NCBI GenBank assembly: GCA_036873755.1
Contig: JAVTVY010025135.1
Location: 1 to 64,000, forward strand
Reading direction: 5' to 3'
Length of the DNA stretch: 64,000 bases
Source of the DNA: Hanleya hanleyi
Taxonomy: Eukaryota > Mollusca > Polyplacophora > Lepidopleurida > Hanleyidae
A program made the position numbers and the translations under genes. A model generated the notes under the pieces. It searched no databases and was not told the origin of the DNA. It worked only from the letters and a program-made list of their open reading frames with translations. Shown in pieces: positions 26,913 through 35,521 of the stretch. The stretch's first letter is position 1, and the number at the start of each line of letters is the position of its first letter.

Positions 26913-27560
26913 GGATATGGTTCATATATTTCAGGAAACTGTATCGTGTGATTTTTATTAATTATGTACAAAATGCTTTGGCGATGCAAGACTCTGATCC
27001 TTGGTCCCAAGCTGTGCTGAAGAAACCTAAATTAAGAACATACGTTGAATTTAAGTCCGAATACAAAACAGAAACGTATCTCCTGTTTAATCTGACAAAA
27101 TTTGAGAGGTCACTGTACACCCAGCTACGCTGTGGTGTCTTGCCCCTGAGAGTGGAAGTGGGTAGATACAGAGAAGAGAGTCTAGATAAAAGGATATGTG
27201 AAGTTTGTGATAGTGGACAGGTGGAAGATGAAAAACACTTTATATTTGTTTGTAAATTGTATGAGATTGAAAGGCGAGAATTGGTAAGGGGAGTTAACTG
27301 GGATGTAAATATTACCTGCGGCGACAAGATGGCTTTTCTCTTTGAACATTATACGAGAAAAATGTGTCATTTCATAAAGTCAGCGTATTGTAAAAGGCGT
27401 CAAAAAATTATTTTCACCTTGAACCACGTGGCATTCCGGGAATATTTTAATGTTTGTAGTGGTTGATAAACCCAGTTAGGGCTGGGTAAATTGTATAACC
27501 TTGAATTATTGTTTAACGTGTGGACCATGTACCTACCACTATAAAGAATAGAACTATACT
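26913..27560 (+). mobile_element. Non-LTR retrotransposon 3' fragment with 9-bp target duplication
   Basis: Dispersed-repeat copy B is uninterrupted where copy A is split. ATATAAATT sits at both edges of the extra DNA (26,904-26,912 and 27,561-27,569). The insert is 648 bp and encodes only the C-terminal part of a LINE-type protein, as expected for 5'-truncated retrotransposition. No poly(A) tail is obvious at the 3' edge. Confidence 0.75.
26948..27466 (+). pseudogene. C-terminal fragment of a LINE reverse transcriptase polyprotein
   Basis: Open for 172 codons without stops. The stretch LRTYVEFKSEYKTE..LYTQLRCGVLPLRVEVGRY followed by ICEVC..VEDEKHFIFVC is the zinc-knuckle-like tail found after the reverse transcriptase in many animal LINE proteins (C-x2-C, then H-x4-C). 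Catalytic reverse transcriptase and endonuclease regions are absent, consistent with 5' truncation. It runs to a TGA about 95 bp before the right target duplication. The start is arbitrary because the true N-terminus is missing. Confidence 0.75.
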
Positions 27561-29129
27561 ATATAAATTCCAGTAGCTTGGACGCTGTATATATATTCTT
27601 GTTTGGGCCATCTATACAAAGTTTGTGATAAATAATATCGATGACACAAGAATATCGGCATGATTTATCAATATATGTTCTATTCAGCAACATCGATAAC
27701 GAACAACTAGTATTGGTTACTCTTGCTGACTTCATCGTTGGCCAATAATTTAGAAAACGCCAATCATTAACCTCACCATTCATCATGCCCACGAAGAAAA
27801 TAATACCAGAAGCAAACGAACTAGTAGTCTTAAACAGTAGATTAGACTAGATATTCGACAGCCGCCTCGCACTTGCACAGTCTGGTCATATGAAGGACAA
27901 GATGTGGAGTCGGCGCATGGGGGATCACGAGTGAGACTCATTCAGTACAGTTCATGGGCTGGGTAATTGAATTCCGTCATCTCGATTTTTTATTTTGAAT
28001 GTGGGCGAACACGAAACATTCAAGTTTACTGTGCATCTACGTCACATCATTTGTTGTGAGTAGGAAGGCGGTGATCAATGCATTCTATGTAGTCTAATCT
28101 TAGTTTACAGACCTAATTGAGTGAACATTTACTTGTTCAAAACATTGCACCATGTTTACTTGAGGTAGAGAATGGAACCTCGTGGTTGCAGGTTTGAAGG
28201 ATTTGATGATCCGGTATGCGTTATCATTGTATGTTCTATTCAGCAACCACATCGTTCACCACCAATTAGCATTATTGGGTCGTTGTCTGCGCTCTTGTTG
28301 GCTTCCTTGCTTCGCTAACACGTTTGAAGATGCTATATCAACTCCTCACCATTATGTCCATGAAGACAATGATACTTAATTGAGTAAACATTTATTTGTT
28401 CAAAACTTTACTTGAGATAGAGATTAGAACCTCGTGGTTGCCGGCTTGACGGATTCGATGGTCTCACCACTGATCTGAAGTGGGTGTGATGTACCTTTGC
28501 TTCCACATCTCACTTGTAAATGATATTTTGCCAAAGAAAAGTTGAAAACAGGAATGCTTATATCTCACTATTTGAACCGAATCAATCCAATATGAATGAA
28601 TCGAAGAACGGTTGTAAAAATGTTTGTTTTTTTTATTTCGATGCAAAACTCACGAAATCAATCAGTATCATCCAATATCAAACTTTTTTATAAAATTTTG
28701 TGATTTGGGGAATTCTGTACTGAAACATAGAAGCAGAATTTCGAAGAAAACTTATGAGAATATAGGTCTCTAACTCCTGAATAAAAATATACATTTGAAA
28801 CTATTAGATAATTATTTTCTCGTGGGAATGTTTTTGCCTTTACACTTGCAAAAGCTAAGGTAACTACTGTGACAGTATGAACAATTTAAAGCATGACCAT
28901 TTTACAATACAACAAAGTGGGAGAAGAACAAGAACAACATAGCAAGCATCAGATACGACATTCAATAATCAGCCGCAGTTCATCCATTTTCCGCGTCAAT
29001 AATCGAATATCCCAATGTCTAGGAAGTTAGCGTTGACCACAGATAAGCCAACTGACCACATACGATCATGGTGAGAGGGAAATGGGGAGAAATGGACAAA
29101 TGGGTGACGGTTCCCCACTCGGCATGACC

Positions 29130-29720
29130 ATTATCGGTATCCATGGTATTTCAATTTCCCGCCTCTCTGTAAGTCCTCTCTCACCTGGGTGGAGATAATT
29201 TCGGATCAGAAATTCAATATAGATTATGGCCTTCTGGAATTTAACCTGGTGCGGTCACAAACTGAAAGTTCCTTTTGATGACTTTGTGGGATGACGCCAA
29301 TGGTTACCAACGGTGGGTACTTGATATGGAGTGAAGAAGGGCGGACACACTGACGGCTTGATTGGTTACCAGATTGCTCATCATCTAGGTACATGTACAT
29401 GTAATCGGTCCTGATTGGTAGATTCTCAGAGCTATGCTTCGTCCAGTTTAATTGGTCAATACCAACTATCCAATCAGATTCTGTGATTCCCACTTCCCGT
29501 TTCGATTTTGGCCATGTTAACCAATCAAATGACAGAACTAGCACTTCCGGTTTATCTTTTGGTCATATTGTGCAAGTCCCCCACTGAGGTGGAACAATAT
29601 AGCTATCATCTATTCAAGATATCGGATTTCAAAAATCGTGTGTTAATAAATCGAAAAATGACAACACACGATATACACATGCACTTGTGGATGTCATTCA
29701 CGTAGGTCATCTCTGTCGTT
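29130..29720. repeat. Dispersed repeat core, partial copy
   Basis: About 450 bp resembling 26,040-26,540: ATTATGGCCT..TGGAATT..ACCTG..TGCGGTCACAA, then GATGACTTTGTGGGATG, GGCGGACACAC..GGCTTGATTGG and GTGTTAATAAATCGAAAAATGACAA. More diverged than copies A and B. It lies directly left of the Polinton. Confidence 0.7.
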
Positions 29721-29852
29721 GATTTGCTGAGGAGGTGATTGTTACAAATATCCATACCGGTGAAAGAGAAACGGTGGTCCCCCAGATATGAGTGTCCGCT
29801 TGCTATGATTTAACCCAGTCCGGACACTGACATCTGAAAAGCGTTACTGGGA

Positions 29853-29858
29853 TATCAG
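29853..29858. repeat. Polinton target site duplication, left (TATCAG)
   Basis: TATCAG directly precedes the element's first bases AGTAGTATAC and is repeated after its last bases at 50,293-50,298. Six bp is the duplication length made by Polinton integrases. Confidence 0.93.
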
Positions 29859-29900
29859 AGTAGTATACAAAGAGTCAATCAGACAACATTGACCTCAGAA

Positions 29901-29964
29901 ATTTGCATATGACCTTTGTGACGTCATGTTTCATCCAATCAGAAGCGAGTATTGATGTCACGTG
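29901..29964. promoter_or_regulatory. Enhancer-like motif cluster in left TIR
   Basis: In order: an octamer site ATTTGCAT (29,901-29,908), a full CRE TGACGTCA (29,919-29,926), a CCAAT element (29,935-29,939) and an E-box CACGTG (29,959-29,964). All four recur in the right TIR. Oct and ATF sites near the end also occur in adenovirus terminal repeats, which serve as protein-primed origins. A comparable role here is inferred. Confidence 0.6.
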
Positions 29965-29967
29965 GTG

Positions 29968-30650
29968 TATGGTGGGTGGATGGTGGTGGTGGGTTTAAGA
30001 TGGCGGCTGGTGGGTGGATGGTGGTGGTGGGTTTAAGATGGCGGCTGGTGGGTGGATGGTGGTGGTGGGTTTAAGATGGCGGCTGGTGGGTGGATGGTGG
30101 TGGTGGGTTTAAGATGGCGGCTGGTGGGTGGATGGTGGTGGTGTGTTTAAGATGGCGGCTGGTGGGTGGATGGTGGTGGTGGGTTTAAGATGGCGGCTGG
30201 TGGGTGGATGGTGGTGGTGGGTTTAAGATGGCGGCTGGTGGGTGGATGGTGGTGGTGGGTTTAAGATGGCGGCTGGTGGGTGGATGGTGGTGGTGGGTTT
30301 AAGATGGCGGCTGGTGGGTGGATGGTGGTGGTGGGTTTAAGATGGCTGGAGGTCACGTGGAGGTAGTCAATCAGAAGCGAGTATTGATGTCACGTGGTGT
30401 GTGGTGGGTGGATGATGGTGGTGGGTTTAAGATGGCGGCTGGTGGGTGGATGGTGGTGGTGGGTTTAAGATGGCGGCTGGTGGGTGGATGGTGGTGGTGG
30501 GTTTAAGATGGCGGCTGGTGGGTGGATGGCGGCGGGGGGGTGGATGTTGGTGGTGGGTTTAAGATGGCGGCTGGTGGGTGGATGGTGGTGGTGGGTTTAA
30601 GATGGCGGCTGGTGGGTGGATGGTGGTGGTGGGTTTAAGATGGCGGATTG
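29968..30650 (+). repeat. 38-bp array of YY1-type sites, left TIR
   Basis: Unit GATGGCGGCTGGTGGGTGGA plus TGGTGGTGGTGGGTTTAA. About 15 units carry the exact core AAGATGGCGG, which matches the YY1/Pleiohomeotic consensus. One is changed to GATGGCTGG. The array is interrupted at about 30,345-30,405 by a copy of the outer TIR. It ends 10-20 bp before the TATA box of the polymerase gene. Confidence 0.85.
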
Positions 30651-30660
30651 TAGAAAAACG

Positions 30661-30667
30661 TATAAAA
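30661..30667 (+). promoter_or_regulatory. TATA box of the polymerase gene, within TIR
   Basis: TATAAAA in CGTATAAAAGGAGTC lies 117 bp upstream of the polymerase ATG at 30,784. The same sequence, mirrored, lies in the right TIR upstream of the CARD gene, so both genes share one core promoter. Confidence 0.7.
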
Positions 30668-30783
30668 GGAGTCGATTTTTAGGGTAGGGGTGTATTGATT
30701 GCAATCTGACTTACCTGACCTGGCCCGCCTGCCAGCCTTGCCTGTCTGTCTGCTTGCCTATCCGCTTGTATGAGACGAAAAGC

Positions 30784-33700
30784 ATGAGACGTGGAGAAGA
30801 TTTTCCCTGGGACCCAGCAGCACTTCCGGTTGAAGTCTTGCCTGAAGACGAGCGTGTCAGGGACATTTATCAACGTCACTGGGCTACCATACGCCATTGT
30901 TTTCACCGTGACCGTCGTCTATTGGACTTGTATAACTTTCGGCTGCAGGACCTCACGTATCTGTCTACCTATGCCGAGAACATTTTCAAAGATCAGGTGA
31001 CAGCGTTCAAGCTGAATATGACATTCGGGTACATTTTACGGCACAAGGAGACGGACCAGGTGCGGTATTATTATCCCAGCAATAATACCTATGTGTTTGA
31101 TCAGCCGTTCACGGTGACGGATGCGATTTCTCTGGAGCCACTCCTCGACCAATTGACTACGTTGGATCCATTGGAATGGCCCGGTTGCAACGCCCCAATA
31201 CCCAATGGCTTGTGGAAATGGTGACCAACGTCACATTTTTCGTCACGAAAATGAGAGATCATCCTATCGGTGCTCCTGTACTACTACTCCCGTGGTTGCT
31301 TCGTCGAAAAGGTCTGTATGCATTAACAGCAGGGGTACACGGGCCCTACAAAGACCGGAAATGTCTGTTTCGGTGTTTGGCCGTGCATGTGGACCAGTGT
31401 AACCCCCGGTATTGTGACAGAGTGGCCAATGACTATTGGGAACAGTATTTACAGCAGCAAGACTTGGATAAGCGGCACTTCCGTGGAGTGCCGTTCAAGA
31501 AATTGGATGACGTAGAAACACTGTTCAACATCAATATCTTTGTATACCGATTACGATGCGAGGAGCAGGAGGAGGATACATTTGTGGCTGAATTGGTTCG
31601 TCGTTCAACAGAACGGTATGCTGCTACGATGAAAGTCAATGTGTTCGACGACAATGGCGTGAGTCATTTTTCGCTTATCTCCAATATGAGCCAGTACGTT
31701 CAGTCTTTCAGTTGTGCCCAATGCCATCGGGTGTTTAAAAAGTCTTATAACTTACATCGCCACGAGAAAATCTGTGACAACAGTGTCAAGCGAGTATATC
31801 CGGGTGGAGTGTATCATAATACGCCTACTATTTTCCAGGAACTGGCCGATGAGGGTGTGATGATACCGGAGGCGGATCGTTATTTTCCCTTACGGGCGTG
31901 TTACGATTTTGAGGCCCTGTTGGAGCCCATGGACATGTTTTCAGCGAAAACGCAGTGGACGCAGCGCCATATTCCTCTGAGTGTCAGTATTTCCAGCAAC
32001 GTACCTGGCTATGACGCTGCACCGGTGTGTTTCGTGTCCACGGGAGATTCCCATGAGTTGATCACCCGCATGATGGATTATTTAGAGCAAGTCAGTGCGG
32101 CTAGTACAGAACTATTGGTGTCCAAGTTCCAGGACGTACTGGACCAGCTGGACGATCGGATTCCTATACCGGGTGTAGCGTTTAGTGACGATGAAGAGTC
32201 CGAGCCCGAGTCGCAGCCCGAGTCCCTGCAGTCGCAGGATGTGCCTTTACCGAAACCGTATGCGGAGAAATTGAAAGTGCGCTTCCTACAATATCTAGGT
32301 CATTTACCGGTGCTAGGTTTCAATTCGGGATGCTATGATTTGAACATGGTGAAAGAATTTCTTTACCCCTACTTGGCCCACTCGAATACCCTCAAGTCCG
32401 TGATCAAGAAGATCAATAATCATATGGCCCTCACTACCACATCACTGCATTTCCTGGATGTACGGAACTACTTAGCTCCTAATTGTAGCTATGATCAGTG
32501 GGTCAAGGCCTATAACTGTGCACAAACCAAAGGGAGGTTCCCTTACACGTATATATCATCGCTCGACCGTTTGCAGGAAACACAGTTGCCACCCCGGCAT
32601 GCCTTCTTTGATGATTTGAAGCAAGTGGAATGTCCGGAAGACACGTACCGGGAACTACAGCAGGTATGGAACGATGAACATATGCAGACCTTGCGAGATT
32701 TCCTGATATGGTATAATAACCTAGATGTGGTTCCTTTCCTGGAAGCGGCCGAGAAAATGGTGCAACTCTTTCGTCGCCAAATGCACGTCGACATCTTCAA
32801 GGAGTGCTTGAGTTTACTGGGTCTGGCGCTTCGCCATCTTTTTCAAGAGTGTGCTACGTACTTCTCGCTGATACAGCAAAAAGATGCAGACATGCATGAT
32901 TGTCTAAAGCAGAACATTGTGGGCGGCCCGAGTCTTATTTTTCACCGCTATCACGAGAAGGACGTCACTACTCTCCCCAGTGGAAAACCCTGTGTTAAGA
33001 TCATCGGTTTCGATGCGAATGCCTTGTACCTGTGGTCGCTGGCCCAACCTATGCCCAGTGGCCATTATACACGTTGGTTGGCGGAAGATCGGCATTTTAC
33101 CCCGCAACGTACACCCTACAAGCATCTGGCTGATCAGTGGTTGGATTGGGAAGCCTATCGACGGGCGATTTATATACGACACCAGACCAACGCCACAGAG
33201 AAGCGTATAGGAGATCGTCGACTTCCCGTCGATGGGTTTGCCCTGGTGGGTAGCACACCCACCGTATTCCAATTTTACGGTTGCTATTGGCACGGCCACG
33301 AATGCCATTTCAGCGCAGGACGCTTCAATGAGCGACGTGGAAAAACACCGCAAGAATTACGGGAAGAAGTGGTGGCGAACGGTGATTATGTGAAAGAGAG
33401 AGGATACCATCTGATTGAAATGTGGGAGTGTGAATTTCACACGATGTGCCAGGCCCTGCCCCATTTACGACGTTTCCTAAAAGAGCGTGAGTACCCCTTG
33501 AGTCGTCGGCGACTGCTAAGTCTGCCACAGATGTTGGACGCCATTCGTTCGGGGGACCTCTACGGCTTTGTCGAATGTGATTTGCATGTTCCTGACACTC
33601 TCAAGCCTCTCTTCGCCCAGTGCCCTCCCATCTTTAAGAACACGCTGGTGGGTCGGGCGGATATTGGGGACACCATGAGGACCTATGCGGAGCAACACGA

Positions 33701-34695
33701 GTGTTTGCCTCAACCTCGACGGATGTTGATTGGTAGTATGTGGGCCGAGAAAATCTTGCTGGGCACGCCCTTACTGCAGTGGTACATGAACTCACGGTTT
33801 GGAAATTACCCAAATATATCAAGTGATACAGTACGTACCCGACGCTTGTTTTGCGGAGAATGCCGACATCGTGACGTCGGCCCGTCGTCAAGGTGATGAA
33901 TACCCGAGTGAGGCCATCATCGGTGAATGTTGGAAGTTGACTGGCAATGGTTATTACGGAAAAACAGTTACGAACCAGGATAAGCACGTCAACGTGAACA
34001 TTTGTACTACTGCCCAAGCCCGCAAAAAAGTGAATTCTCCTCTGTTTCGATCCGTGGAGGTCATCGATGACGACACCTATGAAGTCACTTCAGCCAAGAA
34101 GACTATCCGTTACAACCTACCCCTGCAGATTGGATGTATGGTATATCAGGTGGCCAAGCTGAGGATGCTGCAGTTTCTCTATGATTTTATGGGTGTGTAT
34201 TTTAATCCATCAGACTGGCAGCTCATGGAGATGGATACCGACTCGGCCTACATGGCTGTCTCTAATGCGGATTGGGAGTCCCTGGTGAAACCGGAGTTAC
34301 GTACCCAGTATGAAGCGGAACGGGACCAGTGGCTACCTCGACGTGACCATTACCAGTACGATAAGCGTACGCCGGGCCTGTTCAAGCTGGAGTGGAGGGG
34401 GGATGCTATGATTGGTCTCTCCTCCAAGACGTATTACTGTTACGGAGGAGACGGAGGAGGAGACGAAAATAAGTTTAGCTGCAAAGGGGTGAGCCGGCGC
34501 GATCCCAACATCGACAAAGCCTTGTACTTGAACGTGCTGCAAAGCCAGGCCAGTGCGAGTGGTACTAACCGAGGATTTCGAGTGGTGGACCACCAGATGC
34601 GGACGTACATTCAGCAACGAGACGCCTTTACTTTCTTTTACCCGAAACGAAAAGTGTTGGCCGACGGTGTGAGCACCACTTACTTGGACTTGTGA
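30784..34695 (+). CDS. POLB: Protein-primed family B DNA polymerase (frameshifted)
   Basis: Polinton polymerase copying the element from protein-primed ends. Three overlapping frames carry it: 30,784-31,224, then 31,176-33,896, then 33,799-34,695. The breaks lie near 31,170 (a -1 shift) and 33,790-33,800 (a +1 shift). The first ATG is at 30,784. In order: a region with DRKCLFRCL and a later SHFSL that recalls OTU proteases; a zinc finger C-x2-C-x12-H-x4-C-type (31,714-31,776); exonuclease motifs DFE (31,905), NSGCYDLN (~32,320) and YNNLD (~32,712); polymerase motif A FDANALY (~33,008), motif B KLTGNGYYGK (~33,934) and motif C DTDS (34,233-34,244). Motif B has Gly where the family usually has Ser. 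No other in-frame stops occur, so the lesions are recent or are sequence errors. A tRNA gene follows. Confidence 0.95.
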
Positions 34696-34734
34696 ACAAT
34701 GTCGAACTATAACTGCTGAAACACAAATGTAAAA

Positions 34735-34818
34735 GTCAGGATGGCCGAGTGGTCTAAGGCGCCGGTATTAAGTGCTGGTCGGCGAATGCTGTCGTAGGTT
34801 CGAATCCTACTCCTGACA
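34735..34818 (+). tRNA. tRNA-Leu(UAA)
   Basis: Complete 84-nt class II tRNA. The acceptor stem GTCAGGA pairs perfectly with TCCTGAC, with discriminator A. The D arm is GCCGAGTGGTCTAAGGC (A box), the anticodon stem CCGGT/GCTGG encloses the loop ATTAAGT (anticodon TAA), a long variable arm follows, and the T arm is GTAGG-TTCGAAT-CCTAC (B box). There is no intron. A T-run of seven directly downstream (34,823-34,829) is a polymerase III terminator. It starts 39 bp after the polymerase stop. No SINE body follows. Confidence 0.95.
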
Positions 34819-34822
34819 GAAT

Positions 34823-34829
34823 TTTTTTG
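34823..34829 (+). terminator. RNA polymerase III T-run terminator of the tRNA
   Basis: TTTTTTT four bases after the tRNA discriminator base. Confidence 0.7.
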
Positions 34830-35037
34830 TACCTTAACCCTACTATTTGTACCCTGTATTCTATTTGTACCTATTCAGTAACCCTTCTTGTTGACTTAAA
34901 TAAAAAAACAAAAAAGTCAAAACCCATCATTTTTTGTGTTTTTTCATCAATTTTTTATTCAACATCAATGAACGTCAGAACAACAACGTCATAACAATAA
35001 CGTGATAATAAACAAGTGGCCTGCGCGCGCAGTACAT
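34830..35037. other. Convergent intergenic region with poly(A) signals
   Basis: AATAAA occurs on the + strand near 34,900 (GACTTAAATAAAAAAAC) and on the - strand near 34,953 (GTTGAATAAAAAATTG). The latter would serve the leftward capsid/protease transcript. Confidence 0.55.
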
Positions 35038-35513
35038 TTAAGTTAACCAGAGAAATGGAGCATGCACATTAAAACGAGAGGCCGTCCAGTCATAGACGAG
35101 GACATCACGGTCTTCGGCTTGACAATAATCATCAAACATGTGTACGATGGTTGGCATAGAATGTCCTCTACTCCGGTGAGTGAGATAAAACACACAGTAC
35201 TGTCCACACACACTACTCAAGGGTCCTTGTAATCTTTGAGTATTCCAACGCCACTTTGTAGTAGAGACGTCCATGAATTTCACCAAATCGGCATGTAGGG
35301 GTGCAAGTCCGTAGGAATCAAAGTATTCGCCTTGGCCTAGGGTGTCCACGTACACAGCTATCCAATGTTCACCGGTCGACTCCTCGGGTCTGTATTCAGG
35401 ATGTAGGCTGCTGGGGTGGTGGAGTGGGTGGGAAACACATTGCGTGGAAACACACCTCGAAAGGGGATCTTCGGATCTCGCTGGAGTATGCCCATCAGCT
35501 GCTCTGTATCCAT
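35038..35513 (-). CDS. PRO: Adenain-like cysteine protease (frameshifted)
   Basis: Virion maturation protease of the C5/adenovirus type. The start I choose is the ATG at 35,513, 9 bp after the capsid stop, because it gives the family N-terminus (MDTEQL..ILQRDPKI..GVFP..NTDP). That frame ends at 35,358. The catalytic part lies in another frame that enters near 35,370-35,390: EHWIAV with the His, YFDSYG with the acidic residue, and SSVCGQYC with the Cys. So one single-base frameshift splits the gene just before the catalytic His. A longer ORF reaching 35,580 in the second frame is not the real start. It lies at the 3' end of the capsid block and shares a poly(A) signal with it. Confidence 0.9.
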
Positions 35514-35521
35514 GATGACTC

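Larger units (their letters stand above)
25561..28700. repeat. Dispersed repeat, copy A
   Basis: Colinear with 52,499-52,590 plus 55,950-58,210: shared blocks include TGACGGACAATT.CC.AATG, GAAGCAAAACATTTGCCTAA, GGCGAAAGCGTGTGGGGACT, ATAACGTTGAGTGT, and CTACGTTAAGTGAGAGTTTAA. Identity is high (roughly 90% by eye). Compared with copy B it lacks the 43-bp array and carries a LINE fragment insertion. Small ORFs conserved between copies (26,160-26,351 and 28,182-28,379) reflect repeat identity, not recognised genes. Confidence 0.85.
29859..30756. repeat. Polinton left terminal inverted repeat
   Basis: Complementary to 49,770-50,292. It has an outer unique part (29,859-29,967), a 38-bp repeat array, and an inner part (GTATAAAAGGAGTCGATTTT..ACTTACCTGACCTG) that ends in a TGCC/GGCA-rich stretch. 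It is longer than the right copy because the array has more units and contains a second copy of the outer piece CAATCAGAAGCGAGTATTGA at about 30,367. Confidence 0.93.

Noticed and set aside
30754..30783. Upstream extension of the polymerase ORF from a TTG
   Set aside because: No ATG, and the stretch lies in the low-complexity inner TIR. The ATG at 30,784 is the better start.
32904..33353. 149-codon antisense ORF
   Set aside because: Fully opposite the polymerase coding frame, with no own features.
34735..34818. tRNA-derived SINE instead of a tRNA gene
   Set aside because: All stems pair, the 3' end is followed directly by a T-run, and there is no tRNA-unrelated body or A-rich tail.
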